The notes: a model not told the origin generated them from the letters alone. A DNA stretch of 64,000 bases from Nitrosospira sp. Nsp11 (GCF_900142705.1 NZ_FRBV01000005.1:62001-126000), one strand, 5' to 3'. Positions 35,341 through 45,242 are shown, counted from the first letter of the stretch. A program made the numbers and translations.

Positions 35341-35760
35341 ATGCAAACAGTGGGTGAAGTAATGACGGCGGACGTGCATACGATAAGTCCGGACGCCACG
35401 ATCGAAGAAGCAGCGCAAGAAATGCGTGACGGCGATTACGGGGTCATGCCGGTAGGAGAGGATGACCAATTGCTCGGTGTGATAACTGATCGGGACATTA
35501 CAATCAGGGCGGTCGCCGAAGGCAAAGACCCAAGCACCCCGGTTCGGGATATCATGTCGGAAGGCGTTATCTGGGCACATGAGGACGATTCGGTAGAGGA
35601 GGCCGCCCAGCTCATGAGCGACCACCAGATCCGCCGCTTGCCCATCGTCGATGCGGACCAACGTCTGGTAGGAATTGTGGCGCTCGGTGATTTTGCTGTC
35701 GAGGGTTCCGATATCGGATCTGTTGCGGACACGCTATCTGAAATCTCAAGCCCGCCATGA
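35341..35760 (+). CDS. Two-CBS-domain protein
   Basis: A 139-residue protein made only of a CBS pair: residues 1-60 (VGEVMTADVHTISPDATIEE, then GVITDRDITIRAV) and 66-128 (VRDIMSEGVIWAHEDDSVEE, then VGIVALGDFAV). Stand-alone CBS pairs bind adenosine nucleotides and often act as energy or stress sensors. AGGAGG before ATG 35341 is a good ribosome site. A strong bidirectional terminator (35849-35882) separates it from the convergent KGG gene. Confidence 0.88.
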   Translation: MQTVGEVMTADVHTISPDATIEEAAQEMRDGDYGVMPVGEDDQLLGVITDRDITIRAVAEGKDPSTPVRDIMSEGVIWAHEDDSVEEAAQLMSDHQIRRLPIVDADQRLVGIVALGDFAVEGSDIGSVADTLSEISSPP

Positions 35761-35848
35761 TCAACATGGGTGGCATCAGCAAGGCATTTACGCGTATAAA
35801 ACCGTGCGCTGCGATTTCCATGCTTTTATCACCTCATGGGGTAAATTC

Positions 35849-35882
35849 AAAAAAAAGGTGAGCTGAAGCTCACCTTTTTTTT
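35849..35882. terminator. Bidirectional rho-independent terminator
   Basis: A perfect palindrome: eight A, GGTGAGCT, a 2-base centre (GA), AGCTCACC, eight T. It works on both strands and sits between the CBS gene (+) and the KGG gene (-), just after the latter's stop codon. Confidence 0.92.
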
Positions 35883-35899
35883 ACTCTGGTTCTATCTGC

Positions 35900-36181
35900 T
35901 TAATTGTTCTTATGACTCTGGGTGCCGCCCTTGGCAGGCTGCCCGGAGGACCCGCCACGGCCGGAAGATGAAGAGTGGCTGCCCGAACCGCTTTTTCCGC
36001 CATGCGAGGCTTCACCCCCTTTTCGACCGGCTTCGCGCGCTTCTGCGGAATCAAACTCATGAGCGGTTCCTTTTTCGTGGGCGGCTTTACCGCCTTTGCT
36101 CGCGATTTCGCGCTGCTTGTTTTCGTCCATCGAGGCAAAACCGCGCTTGCTATCGCCACCACTACTTTTTGATGTAGGCAT
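35900..36181 (-). CDS. KGG-repeat general stress protein
   Basis: A 93-residue hydrophilic protein with two KGG motifs in the pattern REIASKGGKAAHEKGTAHEF (residues 24-43) and EAREAGRKGGEASH (about 47-60). This is the GsiB/con-10-type stress repeat found in desiccation- and starvation-induced proteins. The tail is Ser/Gly-rich and disordered. It ends at the bidirectional terminator. It fits the stress-related theme of its neighbours. Confidence 0.85.
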   Translation of the reverse strand: MPTSKSSGGDSKRGFASMDENKQREIASKGGKAAHEKGTAHEFDSAEAREAGRKGGEASHGGKSGSGSHSSSSGRGGSSGQPAKGGTQSHKNN

Positions 36182-36431
36182 TTTTATCTCCTGATATCCA
36201 AAAAATAAAGAATTCCCTGTGGCACCACCCCGGCATCCAGTTCTGACGCTTGAAGCGGCGGCAGTGCTGTCGTGGGAAGCTTATCTCCGCTATTAGAAGC
36301 TGAGACGTGATCCCATCTTAATGGGCGTAGATACTCTTTTATGTACGGCGGCGAACATAGACCTGAAAAATTAATTCATTTGTATTTATTACACCTGAAT
36401 GAAAACAGGAACGAAAGCCTGCCTGGTTGTT

Positions 36432-37151
36432 TCATCCAGTCCGGCGACGGCGGGCAGTGATACCCGCAAACAGGCCAAGACCTAGAAGAGTCAGAGTACC
36501 GGGTTCGGGAACCTCACCTCGAATAGGAAGTGAGATAGGTTCATTGGCCAGCGCCACATTATCGAACTCAAATGCGTACCCTGTACTCGATGCAACCACC
36601 CTGTTAAAAGCATCGGATGAATTGATGTTTACATAAAATGTGCCGCCAACTCCTTGATTGCCATTAGCCAGACTACTTACATCAAGGCCAGTAAAATTGA
36701 AAAGAAATTTGTCGCCATCATAGAAGGACAGCGTGTTGTAATCATCAACCGAACCCCACAGCAAGCCAAAATACTGGTGATACGCATTTAGCTGCAGCGT
36801 GACCTGACCAATGCCGGTAGTCAAATACTGAGTCTTATCCGGACCGTCAGCCTGAGAATTGCCAAACAGTGTGCCATTGTTACCGGAAATGAATGGTGCG
36901 GCGTACTGCCCGGGTATATCCGGAAGACTGGCTGTGCCGGCTCCCGTACCGCTGAATGTTACGGTGATGCCGCCGGTGGTAGCGCCGCCTGTGGCTGCGA
37001 GGTGATCGAAATTTACATAAAATATCGCGCTATCGGGAGCACCGCCAACCGAAGCATTGATCACGGCCGCCATGCTGACGGACGATGCCAAAGCCGCACC
37101 AAAGGCAAGAACCCCGCCCACCGCATAAAACCTGATCGCTCTATTAATCAT
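36432..37151 (-). CDS. PEP-CTERM exosortase-target protein
   Basis: A 239-residue exported protein: signal peptide at 1-28 (AASSVSMAA), a beta-rich body with aromatic and Gly/Asn-rich strands (YHQYFGLLWGSVDDYNTLSF, then FEFDNVALA), and a C-terminal VPEPGTLTLLGLGLFAGITA tail with an RRRR end, the exosortase sorting signal. GAGAGGAGATTTAG before ATG 37151 is a strong ribosome site. The body resembles the secreted PEP-CTERM proteins often found in biofilm formers. It is a second candidate exosortase substrate in this window besides the one at 4363. Confidence 0.88.
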   Translation of the reverse strand: MINRAIRFYAVGGVLAFGAALASSVSMAAVINASVGGAPDSAIFYVNFDHLAATGGATTGGITVTFSGTGAGTASLPDIPGQYAAPFISGNNGTLFGNSQADGPDKTQYLTTGIGQVTLQLNAYHQYFGLLWGSVDDYNTLSFYDGDKFLFNFTGLDVSSLANGNQGVGGTFYVNINSSDAFNRVVASSTGYAFEFDNVALANEPISLPIRGEVPEPGTLTLLGLGLFAGITARRRRTG

Positions 37152-37419
37152 CTAAATCTCCTCTCTTGTTTTTGTAGAACAGCAATAATTCTTATTGTTG
37201 CCGCATAATGTCTTAAGCAAATAACGTGCCATACAAAAAAATATCAATTACTACTCATATACTTATATGAATGTAGCTATCCGGCACTTGAAACATGCAA
37301 GCTTTCCCGACATCTTGAAATGGGTAATGTGCCTCACGGGGTCAAATAGGGCGGGCCCAACGCCAGATTGACAAGGCCTTCAGATATGACCTCAGGAGTC
37401 AATATTACGGATTTGGAGA

Positions 37420-37942
37420 AGATCTAGATATTGGACCGAAGGACAGGTATTCTGGCCCTGTTCTGTCACGCCCTGCGGCGTGAAGAGCCATGCAAGCTCC
37501 TGGTTCAAGGACTTCAGGCATGAGCGGCGTGGGGTCGCGCATCTCAAACTTTCCGGCGAGGGCAGAAAAACGCGCTATATTCCGCTCCATCCCGCTGCAG
37601 ATGACCTCATCCTGAATTATCTGGAAACGTCGGGTCATGGGGTTAATGTGGGCGAGTCGCTCTTCCGGCCTGTTCGCAACAACCGTACCGGTACCATGAA
37701 CAAGGCGATTACGCCCAATATGGTGTGCAAGTTAGTGCGTGCGTATTCCGCAGCATTGGGTTTTGAAATTGGAACTCACACCTTACGCGCGACCGCGGCC
37801 ACCAATGCGCTGGATCATCAGGCGGACATTGCCAAGGTGCAGAAATGGCTGGGGTATGCGAAATATGGCGACAACGCGGATTATGATCACCGCAAGACAC
37901 GGCCGAAGCTAGTCCGACGTTTAAGGTGAGTTATTAATTAAC
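37420..37942 (+). pseudogene. Tyrosine recombinase remnant, frameshifted and N-terminally truncated
   Basis: The main frame (37480-37929) has the catalytic core of a tyrosine integrase: GRKTRYIPLHPAADDLILNY, the H-x-x-R box HTLRATAATNAL and ALDHQADIAKVQKWLGY, then the tyrosine region YDHRKTRP. Just upstream in another frame the sequence reads LFCHALRREE, and at the 3' end ASPTFKVSY in yet another, so at least two frameshifts are present. The N-terminal SAM-like domain is missing. No attachment site was recognised. Confidence 0.8.
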
Positions 37943-38068
37943 TCATGAGGCTCTTGCAAAACTTGCTCGATGCGCAGAATTTATTTCACGTGTAGAGACG
38001 TGAGACGGGGTTGGGCGCAGCCATTGCTGGCATGATGTGAGTTATCGAGACAAACATCTACGCCCAAA

Positions 38069-38268
38069 ATGAATAATACGCAACGCGGATTGATAATGCA
38101 ACGGTGGTCGGTGGTTCAGCAGGCGTTGATACCCGAGCTGAGATGGGAAGTGGGTCCGCTCACACCGAAGCTGGAGAAAGTGATCCACGTGCTGGAATGG
38201 GTGCGGATCGAAGGATTTGTCGAATCGGCCTGGTGTGGGTCGGCCGTGTCCAGATCCAACGTATTCAT
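38069..38268 (+). pseudogene. Transposase N-terminal fragment
   Basis: From ATG 38069 the ORF reads IMQRWSVVQQALIPELRWEV, then GPLTPKLEKVIHVLEWVRIE, the start of an IS transposase family seen in related bacteria. In the next frame it continues VGRPCPDPTYS and stops. The catalytic region is absent. A GAGGCTCTTGCAAAAC sequence at 37947-37962 could be the element's terminal repeat. Confidence 0.6.
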
Positions 38269-38689
38269 GAATGCTGACACATCTTTCGATGGTACGTTCT
38301 CACGGCTGGAAACGGTATTGACCGAAAAAGCCAGCAAGTCCAGGAGGTCTTGCGCAGCTGCTCCAACAACGACTGAAGCAGATTCTTGCCGCCCTGCTCC
38401 GCGCTCCTTACATACCTTACGCTTTTCCTCGATTGCCATACCGGCGCAGCCCTGCTCCATGTTCTCCACATTCGGCTTGAGATAGGGATGTTCGATATTG
38501 ACGTGCGCCATGCGGTTCGACACGTATCCATGTGGGAAAACCTGCAATGCCAGCCTAACGGGTGCCGCCGGTGCCACGTGCGACCCGTTTGTCATTGCTG
38601 CCCGAATGGCTGCGGTGCGCCATCAGCATGTGTGTGAGTTTTTCCGGATGCAGTGGCTTCGGTGCCTCACTTTGGCAGGTTCTTTTTTT
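38269..38689. other. Decayed region after the transposase fragment
   Basis: About 420 bases with overlapping ORFs on both strands, none recognised. It lies between the transposase fragment and a solo copy of the MITE-like arm, so it is probably old mobile-element debris. Confidence 0.4.
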
Positions 38690-38721
38690 GCAGCTGATTT
38701 CCTTTAAGTCCAATAGGCTGC
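38690..38721. repeat. Solo arm of the MITE-like element
   Basis: GCAGCTGATTTCCTTTAAGT at 38690-38709, ending CAATAGGCTGC, differs in only two positions from the right arm at 629-660. The opposite arm is absent. It touches the stop codon of the histidine kinase gene at 38721. Confidence 0.7.
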
Positions 38722-41540
38722 TAAATGGCGGTGATCAAATCCTTGAGCACCTTGAAATTCACAGGCTTGGTCAGATGATAATCAAAGCCGCTCTCACGCG
38801 AGAGCCGGCGGTCTTTCTCCTGACCCCAGCCAGTTAACGCTATCAGCTTGATATCGTCGAATTGCGGTTGCTCGCGAATGCGGCGCGCCACTTCGTTACC
38901 ATCCATGCCCGGCATGCCGATATCCATGAGGATTACGTTGGGCCGGTAATCGGGAATGGCCGCAAGCGCTGCCGAACCACTATTAACCGCCTCAACATGG
39001 AGGCCCATCGATTCAAGCAGCATGACAAGCACTTCCGCCGCATCATGATTATCGTCTACCACCAATACGCGCAACTTGCGCGCCGTGGCGTCCGCTTGCA
39101 GCGGTTCAGGCGTTTTTCCATGCATAGTTGTTTCCGATAACGGCAAATGTACAATAAATTCGCTGCCTTTATCCTCCCCCTCGCTTATGGCTTCGACAGA
39201 ACCGCCGTGCATTTTAACGAGACGATAGACCAGGTTGAGCCCAATACCGAGCCCACCTTGCGTTCCCTCCCCATTCCGGCGTTCCTGAGCGAACATGTCG
39301 AACAAACGAGGCAGCATCCCCGGCAAAATTCCAATACCGTTGTCCCTCACGGATACGATGGCATTACCGCCTTCCTGACGGGCAGTCAACCAGATTCGCC
39401 CGCCCTTTCTGGAATACCGTGCTGCATTGTTGAGCAGATTCGTAAACACCTGCTCCAGGCGTACGGAGTCGGCGTAAACGATTAAAGGCACCTCAGGTAT
39501 GGATACCTCCAATTTGTGTTCCTTCTCGCTGATCTGCGCCCTGCTTGCCTCGACAGCATTACACAGCACAACAGCCAGATCCGAGGGAGCCAGCCGCAGC
39601 TCAACCTTTCCGCTGGTGATGCGCGATATCTCCAGCAGATCGTCCACCAGCCTGACCATATGATTGACCTGGCGGTTGATCATAGGCAGGAGGCGGGGAA
39701 CATCAACGGCGCCGCCGGGACGCGCGATGATCTCCAGCGCGTTGGCAATCGGCGCAAGCGGATTACGCAACTCATGCGCAAGCGTGGCTAAAAACTCATC
39801 CTTGCAGCGGTCGGCATCCAGCAGGGCTGTTTCGGCGTTGACTGCCTCGGTGATGTCTATTGATATGCCGATGTGCCCCGCATACTCGCCGGCGGCGGTA
39901 AACCACGGCAACGCATAAGACTTCAACCAGCGCCATTCCCCTTCGGCAGTCTGGATCCTGAGCCGGTGCCGAAAACGTACGCGGTCGCGCAACGCCTGCT
40001 CGAACGCTGCCACGTACGCCGGAGCGTCGTCCGGATGAATGACCGACCGCCATCCGGTGGGCATCAGATCCTTCACGGCAATACCGAGTACGTCCTCGAA
40101 TCGCTGGTTAAGATAAACCGCATCCCCCTTCGTATCCACTTGCCAGGTCAGTGCGGGGGACGCTTCCGCGATAGCGCGGAATCTTGTCTCGCTCTCGCGC
40201 AGGCTCTGCTCGGCCCGCTTGCGCTCGGTAATGTCAACAAGATACCCGACGCACTCGTTATCGTTGAGTTCTTTTGCTGCAATCAGCGCCCACCAGCGTG
40301 AGCCGTCCTTGCGAAATAATTCCTTTTCATAAGGAGAAATACCGCCCGTTGCCTTGAGTTCCTCCGTAGCTCGGGAAGAAACTGTTCTCCATTCCGCCGG
40401 CGTAAGGTCTTCGCAGCGCAATAGACCCGCGCTCGCATCTTCGCGACTGAAGCCACTCATCCTCAGAAAGGCGCTGTTCGCTTCGGTAATCCGGTTATCC
40501 TTGGTGAAGAAAATAACACCGACCGTGTCGATCTCGAATGCAGTTCGGAATCGCTCCTGTGCTTCACGCATCGCCTTTTCGGTTTTTTGGCGCGTTTTCA
40601 CATGCTCGGTAACGTCAATTCCCTGACCCAGGATACGCTGGCGTGTGCCCCCCTCGCACGCGAGAGGGAGATAAATAACGTCAATAAAGCGATCTTCAGG
40701 CTGTTGGCCAGGATTAGGAATAACTGTCACAGGTAATTCGAATTCCATGAACGGCTTTCCTGTTGTCAGCACCCTCTTGAGCTTGCAACGATAATTGCCG
40801 TTCTCCGCCTCGGGAAGCGCTTCAAATAGCGGGCATCCCAGCAGTTCGCGGTGGCCCACCAACTGGTAGTACGCGTCATTGGCAAGCTCGAAGACAAATT
40901 CCGGTCCTTGAAGCACATGCAGGAAAGACGGCGCATTACGGAATACTTCTTCCAGCAGTTGTATTCGTTTCGCTTGCAGCGCCTCTTTGAGGCGATGACG
41001 TTCCGATTCCCACGCACGTATTTTGATTACTTCGGTCTTCTCGCTAACCGCCACAAACACGGCGCGCGCCCCGCCTGATTCAGTAAGGGCTTCATCGGAA
41101 TGACTGCGTGGAAGGCCGATATCCTCTGAAATAGGACTGAAGGTAAACTTGAAGAAAGCCTCTTCAGGTGCATCCGTCCGATTGATAACGAGCCGCTGAT
41201 CATCAAAAATAAATGATTCCCGCCGTTTCATCACACCTTCACAGATAGACGACAGAAAATCCGATGCCTCGGGCCAGCATGCGGAGACTGGCTGCCCCAG
41301 ACCCATGGGATGTTTCGCGCCCATCAAGTCGCGATAACCGTCGTTATAGATCTGTATGAGCTTCGGCCCGCATAATAACAAGGCAGGGGAAGGCAGCAAA
41401 AGCATGAAGCTAACTGAAAACTGAAGATTCAGGGGCCAAGTAGAGATTGGCCCGAGGTCAGATTCAGCCCAATCATGATCAAAGATAAGCTCGCCCATTT
41501 CGCTGCCGCGCAACCAGCCCGGCATTTCTGCCTGAATCAT
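38721..41540 (-). CDS. Multi-PAS hybrid histidine kinase
   Basis: A 939-residue protein. Four PAS-like sensory regions (about 1-170 degenerate, 190-310, 325-445, 450-565) lead to a HisKA helix pair with phospho-acceptor H589 in LATLAHELRNPLAP. The HATPase has N-box NLLNNAARYS (701-710) and G-box GLGIGLNLVYRLV. A C-terminal receiver follows, with D829-D830, phospho-acceptor D873 (LMDIGMPGMDG) and K925. No membrane segments or signal peptide are present, so it senses cytoplasmic cues. It is divergent from a second hybrid kinase 480 bases away. No separate output regulator is encoded nearby, so the receiver probably acts inside the kinase or on a phosphotransfer protein elsewhere. Confidence 0.9.
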   Translation of the reverse strand: MIQAEMPGWLRGSEMGELIFDHDWAESDLGPISTWPLNLQFSVSFMLLLPSPALLLCGPKLIQIYNDGYRDLMGAKHPMGLGQPVSACWPEASDFLSSICEGVMKRRESFIFDDQRLVINRTDAPEEAFFKFTFSPISEDIGLPRSHSDEALTESGGARAVFVAVSEKTEVIKIRAWESERHRLKEALQAKRIQLLEEVFRNAPSFLHVLQGPEFVFELANDAYYQLVGHRELLGCPLFEALPEAENGNYRCKLKRVLTTGKPFMEFELPVTVIPNPGQQPEDRFIDVIYLPLACEGGTRQRILGQGIDVTEHVKTRQKTEKAMREAQERFRTAFEIDTVGVIFFTKDNRITEANSAFLRMSGFSREDASAGLLRCEDLTPAEWRTVSSRATEELKATGGISPYEKELFRKDGSRWWALIAAKELNDNECVGYLVDITERKRAEQSLRESETRFRAIAEASPALTWQVDTKGDAVYLNQRFEDVLGIAVKDLMPTGWRSVIHPDDAPAYVAAFEQALRDRVRFRHRLRIQTAEGEWRWLKSYALPWFTAAGEYAGHIGISIDITEAVNAETALLDADRCKDEFLATLAHELRNPLAPIANALEIIARPGGAVDVPRLLPMINRQVNHMVRLVDDLLEISRITSGKVELRLAPSDLAVVLCNAVEASRAQISEKEHKLEVSIPEVPLIVYADSVRLEQVFTNLLNNAARYSRKGGRIWLTARQEGGNAIVSVRDNGIGILPGMLPRLFDMFAQERRNGEGTQGGLGIGLNLVYRLVKMHGGSVEAISEGEDKGSEFIVHLPLSETTMHGKTPEPLQADATARKLRVLVVDDNHDAAEVLVMLLESMGLHVEAVNSGSAALAAIPDYRPNVILMDIGMPGMDGNEVARRIREQPQFDDIKLIALTGWGQEKDRRLSRESGFDYHLTKPVNFKVLKDLITAI

Positions 41541-42020
41541 ATGTATCCGCTCCTCCGTTTCAACTTCAGCCTCGATATTTGATATATCGATTGATTACCA
41601 GATATACAGGAAGAACGTAGCCAAACTATTTTTCCACTTCTCGCTACCTATGCAGATTAGCATAATCTTGCGTTTTGCCTGGTTGCATGCCGCGAACTTG
41701 GGCATTATTCCCAAGAAAAAAAGAAATTATGCCATATCGTGATGATTTTCCCGGAACAGGGCACGATATCGCCAATACCAATTAGGAACAGGTCCCATAT
41801 ATACTAATGCCTTCCTGGTTATGTAACGAACTGATCCGAAAATGGTATTGTTCGGTCTTTTGGAATTGAATCGGACTTGGGGAATCTCCCGTCCGGCGAT
41901 GCCTATGATGATAAAACCTACCACGTATACCATTGTCAAAGAAAGAATTAACAAGGCTCGGCGCCTGTTGCTTACCGTCGCTTTATAGCTGTTGCCGGAT
42001 TTGAAAAAAGGAAAGATGCA
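41541..42020. other. 480-base divergent region between two kinases
   Basis: AT-rich, particularly at 41570-41640, and likely to carry both promoters. A minus-strand ORF overlaps it (from 42356 down to 41727), but it is the antisense of the second kinase and has no good start. No hairpin or binding site was obvious. Confidence 0.4.
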
Positions 42021-44129
42021 ATGATGGAAGATAATGACGAAAGGCAGCCGCCCTTCCGTACCTTGCAAACTTCCGATACCATTCTTCATGCGAGTGAGGT
42101 TGTCGAGCACGAGCTCAAGCAGGTCAAGGAAGCGTTGGAAGAGAAAACCAGGCAACTTGACCATTCGCTGTCTATCCTGCGTGCCACCATAGAATCGACA
42201 GCCGATGGAATCCTGGTTACCGACGAGCATGATAATGTACTTCGCTTCAACGAGCGGTATCTGGAGATGTGGCAGATCCACCCCGCCATTATCGATACGG
42301 GGCAACACCTGCATCTTCTGAAATTCTGCTGCAAGCATTTGGCGGATCCGCGGCAATTCCTGGATAAGCTGGAGGAAATCTACGCAACCTGGCCACCGGA
42401 CAGTTATGATTTGCTGGAACTGGCCGATGGCAGAGTGTTCGAGCGCTTTTCAAAGATACAGCACATTGAAGAGCGGCGCGTCGGCCGCATCTGGAGCTTT
42501 AGAGACATCACGGCACGCAAGCACGCGGAGGAAGCCCTGCGCGAAAGCACCGAGCGCTTGCGTTTCATGGCTGAAGCAATGCCGCAAAAAATATTCACCG
42601 CCCGGGCGGACGGAGCCCTGGATTATTTCAATCAGCAATGGAAAGATTACACAGGCCTTGCCCCCGAGCAAATGGCAGGCTGGGAATGGACAAAACTCAT
42701 CCATTCCGAAGATATGGATGAGAGCCTCAAGCGGTGGCGGCATTCTCTGAACACAGGCGAGCCTTTCCAGATGGAATGCCGTTTCCAGCGAGCCGACGGG
42801 AATTATCGCTGGCATTTGATCCAGACTCGGGCGAGACGCGATGCGAGAGGAAATATATTGATGTGGGTCGGTTCAAATACCGATATCGACTCTATAAAGC
42901 GGGCAGACGAGGAAAAAAAACAACTTCTCGAGAATGAAAGAATCGCGAGAAGCGAAGCCGAGCGCGCCAATCAGTTGAAGGACGAATTTCTCGCTACCTT
43001 GTCTCACGAGCTCAGGACGCCGCTCAATGCGATCCTTGGCTGGTCGCAGCTCATATTGCAGGGAACGATGGGCAAGGAAGACATCCAGCGAGGCCTGGAA
43101 ACCATCGAGCGGAATGCGCGTGCCCAGAACAAGCTTATCGAAGACCTTCTCGAAATGAGCAGTATCATCTCGGGAAAGGTAAGGCTTGACGTGCAGCTAC
43201 TGGATTTTGCGGACATCGCCGAGGCCGCGGTTGAATCCATCGCGCCCGCGGCCGAGGCCAAAGGGATCCGCATCCGGAAAACCATCGACCCGGCTGCCGG
43301 ATGGGTTTCAGGGGACAATAATCGGCTTCAGCAGGTCATCTGGAACCTCCTTTCCAATGCGGTTAAATTTACTCCCAAGGGCGGTACCGTAGAGGTTATA
43401 GTCGAGAGAGCGTCTTCTCATCTTCACGTTGTCGTGAAGGATTCGGGGATGGGCATCAAACCCGAGTTTCTCGCCTACGTTTTTGACCGTTTCCGTCAGG
43501 CTGACTCTACACTCACGCGAAATCACGGCGGCCTGGGCCTGGGGCTTGCCATCGTGAAGCAACTCGTGGGACTTCACGGAGGAACGGTTCGAGCGGAAAG
43601 CGACGGCGAGGATAAAGGGTCGGCGTTTATCATCAGCCTGCCGCTCGCTCCCATCAGCGAAAAAAAAGACCATCGTTCCGCAGCGTCCACGCAAATTACC
43701 TTTGAGGATGGACACATTGCGCTTCCCGGCGTAAAGGTACTGGTCATTGATGACGAACAGGATGCGCGTGAACTCATCAAGGAGGTGCTTACGCTATTTC
43801 AAGCCGACGTGATTACCGTAGCCACCGCCGCTGCGGGCCTGGAAATCCTGAAAAACCAACGGCCCGATGTGATAGTAAGCGATATCGGCATGCCCGAAAA
43901 AGATGGATACCAATTCATTCGCGAAGTCAGGAGTCTTCCCGCAACCGACGGTGGGAAAACGCCCGCCATCGCCCTGAGCGCGTTTGCCCACTCTGAAGAT
44001 CGGACGAGAGCGATAACTGCCGGTTATCAGATGCATCTCTCGAAACCTGTCGAATCGCATGAACTGGTCGCCGCCATTAAAAATCTGACTGGGTTGATGC
44101 GAAAACCAGGTGTGCGGGAACATCGCTAG
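42021..44129 (+). CDS. PAS-domain hybrid histidine kinase
   Basis: A 702-residue soluble protein. An N-terminal coiled helix (about 20-48) leads to two PAS domains (about 50-165 and 178-295, the second with a PAC segment RRDARGNILMWVGSNTDID). HisKA has H329 in LATLSHELRTPLNA. The HATPase has N-box NLLSNAVKF (442-450) and GLGLGLAIVKQLV. The receiver domain (571-690) has D577-D578, phospho-acceptor D621 and K675. Two Met codons start at 42021 and 42024. It is divergent from the larger kinase, and both end in receivers. The alpha/beta-hydrolase gene follows after 155 bases. Confidence 0.9.
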   Translation: MMEDNDERQPPFRTLQTSDTILHASEVVEHELKQVKEALEEKTRQLDHSLSILRATIESTADGILVTDEHDNVLRFNERYLEMWQIHPAIIDTGQHLHLLKFCCKHLADPRQFLDKLEEIYATWPPDSYDLLELADGRVFERFSKIQHIEERRVGRIWSFRDITARKHAEEALRESTERLRFMAEAMPQKIFTARADGALDYFNQQWKDYTGLAPEQMAGWEWTKLIHSEDMDESLKRWRHSLNTGEPFQMECRFQRADGNYRWHLIQTRARRDARGNILMWVGSNTDIDSIKRADEEKKQLLENERIARSEAERANQLKDEFLATLSHELRTPLNAILGWSQLILQGTMGKEDIQRGLETIERNARAQNKLIEDLLEMSSIISGKVRLDVQLLDFADIAEAAVESIAPAAEAKGIRIRKTIDPAAGWVSGDNNRLQQVIWNLLSNAVKFTPKGGTVEVIVERASSHLHVVVKDSGMGIKPEFLAYVFDRFRQADSTLTRNHGGLGLGLAIVKQLVGLHGGTVRAESDGEDKGSAFIISLPLAPISEKKDHRSAASTQITFEDGHIALPGVKVLVIDDEQDARELIKEVLTLFQADVITVATAAAGLEILKNQRPDVIVSDIGMPEKDGYQFIREVRSLPATDGGKTPAIALSAFAHSEDRTRAITAGYQMHLSKPVESHELVAAIKNLTGLMRKPGVREHR

Positions 44130-44284
44130 CGGGTCTTGTTTTGAACCGGCCCTTTCCGCTCGAGAACTCACTTGCCGCGACTCTGTTTTGATCTCACCAA
44201 AACCTGCAGGGCAAAATAGCTGGTTTTATATCAGCCGCTCCCGCCATGAATCGACTATGAGCAACCGACCATGAGCAGCCAACC

Positions 44285-45175
44285 ATGCGCCGCGTGATTT
44301 TGCTCGGCGTGCTCGCCTTTTTTTCCTGCATCGCGGCCATATTCGTGGTCGCCGTTGGGGTTGGCGAACTTCTATCCGGCGCGGCGCCTACTGCCGTCAA
44401 TACGCTATCCACCGATTTCCCGGTCGAGCCGGTACAGATTCCCGTTAGTACCCTTGCAAGAGAGGAAAATTCCAGTGTGCACGGCTGGCTGGCGCGGGGA
44501 GTCCGAGGTGGCGGCGCCGTGTTGCTTGTTCATTCGATTCGGAGCAATCGGGTCGAAATGCTGAGCCGCGCCAAGTTCCTTAATGAGCGAGGGTACAACG
44601 TTCTCCTCATCGATCTCCAGGCACATGGCGAAACGCCAGGAGACCGGATCACCTTCGGCTTGCGCGAGTCGGAAGACGTGGAAGCCGCAGTCGCCTATCT
44701 GCGTAATACTTTCCCGGGGGAGCGGATCGCGGCCATCGGGGTTTCACTCGGGGCGGCCGCGATCGTACTCGCAAAAAATCCGTTGCGGCTGGACGCGGTG
44801 GTGCTCGAATCGCTCCATCCCACCATCGAGGAAGCTGTTGAAAACCGCTTGAGGCTCCATCTTGGGCAACTCGGTCCCGTTTTTTCTCCACTCCTGTTAT
44901 CACAGTTATCGTTTCGTCTGGACGCCTCTCCCGATGAGTTGAACCCCATCAGCCGGATAGGCGATCTAAACGCGCCATTACTACTGATTTCCGGCACAGA
45001 CGATCGGCATACCACAGTGGCGGAAGCCGAACGTCTGTTTGATGCCGCCGGGCAGCCGAAAGAAATCTGGATCGTCCCTGGAGGGGGGCATTTCAATATG
45101 CACGCCTATGCGGGTAAAGAATACGAGAATCGTATATCCGATTTTCTTCAATGGTACCTGCGCAAGCGGGACTGA
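44285..45175 (+). CDS. Alpha/beta-hydrolase with N-terminal membrane anchor
   Basis: A 296-residue alpha/beta-hydrolase fold enzyme. A hydrophobic N-terminal helix at about residues 5-30 is a signal anchor. The likely triad is S154 in GVSLGA, D239 or D240 in ISGTDDRHT, and H269 in PGGGHF. LIDLQAHGETPG (108-119) is a conserved strand-loop. Substrate unknown; the anchor suggests a membrane-bound esterase or peptidase facing the periplasm. It is convergent with the desaturase gene across a 67-base gap. Confidence 0.82.
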   Translation: MRRVILLGVLAFFSCIAAIFVVAVGVGELLSGAAPTAVNTLSTDFPVEPVQIPVSTLAREENSSVHGWLARGVRGGGAVLLVHSIRSNRVEMLSRAKFLNERGYNVLLIDLQAHGETPGDRITFGLRESEDVEAAVAYLRNTFPGERIAAIGVSLGAAAIVLAKNPLRLDAVVLESLHPTIEEAVENRLRLHLGQLGPVFSPLLLSQLSFRLDASPDELNPISRIGDLNAPLLLISGTDDRHTTVAEAERLFDAAGQPKEIWIVPGGGHFNMHAYAGKEYENRISDFLQWYLRKRD

Positions 45176-45242
45176 TTTACTTTCGAGCCAGGCCATATCC
45201 CACCAGGTTAGCGCAATGAAAATCCCGGGGTTCCCGAAGTGG

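Noticed and set aside
38116-38595. 159-residue minus-strand ORF after the transposase fragment
   Set aside because: Not recognised, overlaps transposase debris, and other frames are equally open.
41727-42356. Minus-strand ORF in the region between the two kinases
   Set aside because: Most of it is antisense to the second kinase, and it has no good start or family match.
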